Assembly (NCBI GenBank): GCA_947095535.1 | Contig: OX352772.1 | Coordinates: 46,953,445-47,017,444, forward strand | DNA from: Poecilobothrus nobilitatus | Taxonomy: Eukaryota; Arthropoda; Insecta; Diptera; Dolichopodidae | Direction of reading: 5' to 3' | DNA: 64,000 nt | Shown here: piece by piece, positions 60,451 through 64,000 of the stretch | Position numbering within the stretch: the first letter of the stretch is position 1 | Layout of the letters: every line of letters begins with the position of its first letter | The notes under the pieces: generated by a model | Told to the model about the DNA's origin: nothing | What the model saw: only the letters and a program-made list of their open reading frames with translations | The model's database searches: none | Made by a program: the position numbers and the translations under genes

Positions 60451-61734
60451 AAAGTATCTATACCTTAAAATAATTTACACTTATTTTTTAAATATTTTTT
60501 TTATTTTTGTTTTTTCTTTGAATAAAACACTTTTAAAATGATTGATAATTTTCTATTAATTAAAGTTTCCGAATCATTTATTACAGATAAATTTTCAATC
60601 AATTTTTTAGATATTTATATTAAAAAACTTTCTAAACTTTTGAAAAATAAAAAAAAAAAAAACCTCAATCAAAATAAAATAATAACGTTTGCTTAAAATG
60701 TTATAAATTTTGAAAAATTTTTAAGCGATTTAAGTAAACAAGAAGACCAAACAACAGTCGGTAAGCATAAAATGAACACACTGTAAAAGTAAAATTTGTA
60801 ATAGAAATTTAGGTCTTAATCCCTACAATTTTTGCGTAACATTGAAGTAAAAATTTCATATCTTCAGAAACTTGTGAAAAAAATGAATTTAATTGATTTT
60901 AAATTTTAAGTTTTTGGTAGTTAAATAAAAAGGTTTTATTATTTGTACTAAAGTTTTTATTTTTTAATCAAGACCCAGACAAAAATGACCTGCTGATGAA
61001 AATATTAAGTAATTTTTGTTTTCTTTTTAAAGTTAACAAAAAAGTTTTTCTTTTTATCACAAAAACAAAAAAAAAAAACTTTTAAAGTAACTTTAAAAGA
61101 AATTTCTAACTATATTTGCTTGCATTAAAAAAGTACAAAAAATAAACTTAAAAAATTGTCATTACGTTCTTCTAATATTTAAGGGATAAAACGTGACTTG
61201 GTTTACTTGTTTTTAAAGGTCAACTAACCACAAAATAAAAATTTAAAAAGAAACCAAAATAAAATAATTGCAAGTTTTGATATGAAATCAAAATCAATTC
61301 AGGGATTTTGAAGAATTCTGAAAATGATATCATTTGTTTAACCCCAAAAAAAAAAAAAAAACATTTTTGAAAATAAAACGAAAAAAAAAAATAAAAGTTT
61401 TTGATTCTCAAACAAAAAGAAAATCAATAATTTTATACGGATGACTTTGATTCTTAAAAAGGAGACAAAAACAAGGAGAAACCAAAAATTTTTATAAATT
61501 CGCACATTTTTAAAGTGATAAAAAGAATTTATTGTACAATTGTAACTATTTTTGAATCAAAATTTGTAGTTTTTCTTAAAAAAAAATTTTTTTTTTTGTT
61601 TTTGCAAGAAAATCGTGAAAATTTTCAAATCATTTTCTTTAATTTTATGGAATTTTTCTATAGCAAAAAAAGCTTGTTGACAACTGATGTAAAAATATTT
61701 CCGAATTTTTACTTTTAAAAAATTTGCACAGGTG
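60451..61734. other. AT-rich sequence without recognisable gene
   Basis: Many A and T runs; open frames at 61220-61718 are phenylalanine- and lysine-rich products of these runs. Confidence 0.55.
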
Positions 61735-62000
61735 TCTAGGATCCAAATTTATTTTTAACCCCAGTTCTTATATGCTGTAGGAAACAAAAATACTTTGGGG
61801 GAACTGGAACATCGTAACGGGTGGGTGAGGCTATATGAAAAAATCTTCCTTCCACTGTTAGTTATGTTTATAACATCTAAGGACATTTACAATTTCTTTG
61901 CTTTATATCAAACCGTGCAGAAATTTTGTAAACCGACAGACACGAACCGGCAGAATGAAACTATTAAGCAAATTTTTCAAAAATTTCAAAAGTTTACAAC
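61735..62000 (-). repeat. Repeat family B fragment B5
   Basis: Read on the minus strand it gives TTAATAGTTTCATTCTGCCG, GTCTGTCGGTTTACAAAATT, TCTGCACGGT and a CACCCGTTACGATGTTCCAG block, which is the 5' part of family B. The open frame 61795-62049 on the plus strand is incidental. Confidence 0.62.
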
Positions 62001-62746
62001 ATTTTACATCAAAAAAAAAAAAAAAAAAGAAGCCGATTTAAAATTGTAGAATTTTCTGATGAAGTCAGTAACTTATAATAAGTTCAATTATTATGTAAAA
62101 GTAAAAATTAATTTGGACATAGAATGATTCCTATTTCTTTGATTCCTATTTATTAGTAGGTATTAATTACTTTAGTTTTAAATAATTCGAATTTTTCCTT
62201 CATTAACTTTATCTGATCCAGAGGCTAACACATCTAAATTGTGCTTCAGACGAGATAAAAAACACCTCCTTGAACCTAGAACCTAGAATCTCAAACAACA
62301 CACGGTTTTAAAAACCAATATTTTTTTTAATTACTAGCTTCTATTTTCTACCAATACTCTTGTTATTCTTTTATTAGAATGGTCTCTGTTTTCAATGTAG
62401 AAATTAATATATAAAACCACACAATAAAAATTAGTTAAATCAAACAAATATTTGAAAGAGTAGAAGCGGAATTTATTGAAATATTTCAACAAAAAAAAAC
62501 AATTGTAGTTGTTGATCCGTAACATTTGCTGATAAACATTTTTTTATTTTTTTTTTTTGATTTTCCCAAATAATATTTTAATATTAAGAAAATTTAACCT
62601 TAAATCTTTTACTTTTATGTTAGAAAAAATTGTAATTTTTATGTTTAGGTCCACAAAAAAAATTTTCAAAAGAAAATAATAAAAAATAATTCTTCTTAAC
62701 AAATACTTCAAAATATAAAACTCGTCTATAAATGCTTTTTGTTAAA
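62001..62746. other. AT-rich sequence without recognisable gene
   Basis: Nothing recognisable; ends with the 11-bp target duplication of the next SINE (TTTTTGTTAAA, 62736-62746). Confidence 0.5.
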
Positions 62747-63018
62747 TTTATTTATTTATTTATATTAAAATTATATACATTAATGTAGTGCAATATTATT
62801 GAACCATCGGCTACTAAGGCCATTATAGGTTTTTATACTATTATTAAATTATATACTAATATTATTTATTTTGTTTATATTATATACTATATATTTACAT
62901 TATATTAGGTCGTAAGGGGGGTATGTAAAGAAAAAAATTTACGACCTGTGCAGGGATCGAATCCACACTCCTTCGGTTAATACGCCACACGCCTACCCAC
63001 TAGGCTACCGAAGCCCCC
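62747..63018 (-). mobile_element. Complete SINE, family 2, tRNA-headed, with target duplication
   Basis: On the minus strand it begins GGGGGCTTCGGTAGCC at 63018, with an A box (TAGCCTAGTGGG, 63007-62996) and a B box (GGATTCGATCC, 62964-62954). The body follows (AGGTCGTAAATTTTTTTCTT, the TATAATGTAAATATATAG block, TAATAGTATAAAAACCTAT, CGATGGTTCAATAATATTGC), and it ends in a TAAA-type tail. Direct repeats TTTTTGTTAAA flank it exactly at 62736-62746 and 63019-63029. This is the reference copy for the split element at 29710-31264. The head resembles that of SINE family 1, but the body differs. Confidence 0.92.
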
Positions 63019-63029
63019 TTTTTGTTAAA

Positions 63030-64000
63030 ACGGATGTAATGGCCTACTCATTTTTTAACTTAAATTGCATAATTACAGGAGTTGTTTATTAATTTACTTT
63101 TCAAAAGTTCTTTATTAACTTCGATTTTTACTTTATTATTATTTTTCTTCGAACATTTTTTTTTTTTAATTTTTTTTTTTAAATTAAAACTTTTAAATTA
63201 ATTTTTATCGCAGATCTTTTTTCTTGATTGGAAAAAACTTTCAGGATTTTCTAAAAAAAAAAAAAACAAAAATTTCTTTATCGTCTCTTTTTCTTTTGTT
63301 TCAAATCATTAATAATTTTACTAAAAAGTATTAAGTATTAAAAAATACTTTTAAATTGCTTAAAAAATATTGTAAGTAATCATTATTACCCTTTTCAAAA
63401 ATATAAAAACTATAAAATTTCATAAACGATTAGATTACAACTACGCAAACATATTCAAGTGTTTTATATTGCCCTTCTTTTGTTTTTGTTTTTTTTTTTT
63501 TTTGCGATACGATAATGCCTGTATTATTAAAGACTTATCTTAATGCTCAAAGCATATTATATGTAATATGTGTAACAAAAAAATTACAAAAAAAGGTTTT
63601 CCAAACGATTATATAGTAAAAAGAAACCAAGAACTTTTTTAATTTTTATAATACCGAATACAATTTATTTTCAGCTAAAAGGCAAATTTATTGATGGTTT
63701 AGTTTTTTATTTTGATAAATATTTCAAAAAAAATATATTTTTAAATCTGTTTACAAATTAAAAATAGTTTAAGTCTACTAATCTGATTTCAGTCTTAATA
63801 ACTATATATGTACATTAAAATCTGACTTTAAAATTTTGCAAATCGTAATTACAGAAAAAATCTAGGAACTAAAGGTCATAAGGATATGAGAGATAATAAA
63901 ATCTATTTGACCCGAAATTTAATCTTAGTAAAGGTCAAACTTGAAAACTAAATTTTTTATTCAGTATAGTATAAAGGAAGACGAAAATCTCGCCTCACAT
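63030..64000. other. AT-rich sequence without recognisable gene
   Basis: Nothing recognisable beyond long A and T runs. Confidence 0.5.

Noticed and set aside
61220..62049. Three frames rich in Phe, Lys and Asn
   Set aside because: They are products of A and T runs and of an inverted family B fragment.
1..64000. CRISPR arrays, bacterial operons, prophage or attachment sites
   Set aside because: The window is clearly animal nuclear DNA; no spaced short repeats with unique spacers or prokaryotic gene packing were seen.

Overview
The window is AT-rich (about three quarters A+T by eye) eukaryotic DNA, most likely from an insect and probably a fly (Diptera). It has no bacterial gene packing, no long host ORF and no rRNA or true tRNA gene. 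It is full of decayed transposable elements of insect type: a mariner with DD41D spacing (rosa-like), jockey-, CR1- and RTE-like LINE ends, tRNA-headed SINEs, a Helitron helicase relic, and many non-autonomous elements resembling the Drosophila DINE-1/HINE class (subterminal inverted repeat, GTCC microsatellite near one end, small hairpin near the other). The DINE-1-like structure is the main argument for a fly; no species can be named.

Layout. 1-8.3 kb: mostly featureless AT-rich sequence with a fold-back element (3983-4389) and a MITE (5791-6186). 8.3-13.4 kb: a SINE, three copies of repeat family B and a second fold-back element. 14.6-17.2 kb: HINE-A1, expanded internally into a higher-order tandem array of alternating 142- and 165-bp steps (307 bp). 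19.07-20.37 kb: a nearly intact mariner with perfect 27-bp inverted repeats, TA flanks and a transposase broken at three places. 25.3-28.5 kb: three LINE 3' ends and one short candidate host exon (27340-27422). 29.7-31.3 kb: a SINE split by a ~1.28-kb insertion, with its 12-bp target duplication still perfect at the outer ends. 32.5-34.6 kb: a CR1-like LINE relic followed by HINE-C1. 35.7-41.2 kb: a SINE, a PIF/Harbinger-type MITE, a fold-back element with an extra inverted duplication, and a MITE with 109-bp inverted repeats. 42.6-49.3 kb: a jockey-like LINE end, a Tc1-type relic, a piggyBac-like MITE and a second mariner relic. 50.5-53.6 kb: two HINE-C copies in direct order, then a Helitron helicase relic. 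54.9-63.0 kb: further HINE-A, HINE-B and family D copies and a complete SINE with an 11-bp target duplication.

No genes work together here in an operon sense. The window reads as intron or intergenic DNA. The only candidates for host coding sequence are the 83-bp exon-like segment at 27340-27422 and an unexplained 52-codon frame at 17972-18130 (minus). All LINE, transposase and helicase remains are broken, so non-autonomous elements here would depend on enzymes encoded elsewhere. Boundaries of degraded repeats are approximate, and all family names come from motif recognition without database searches.
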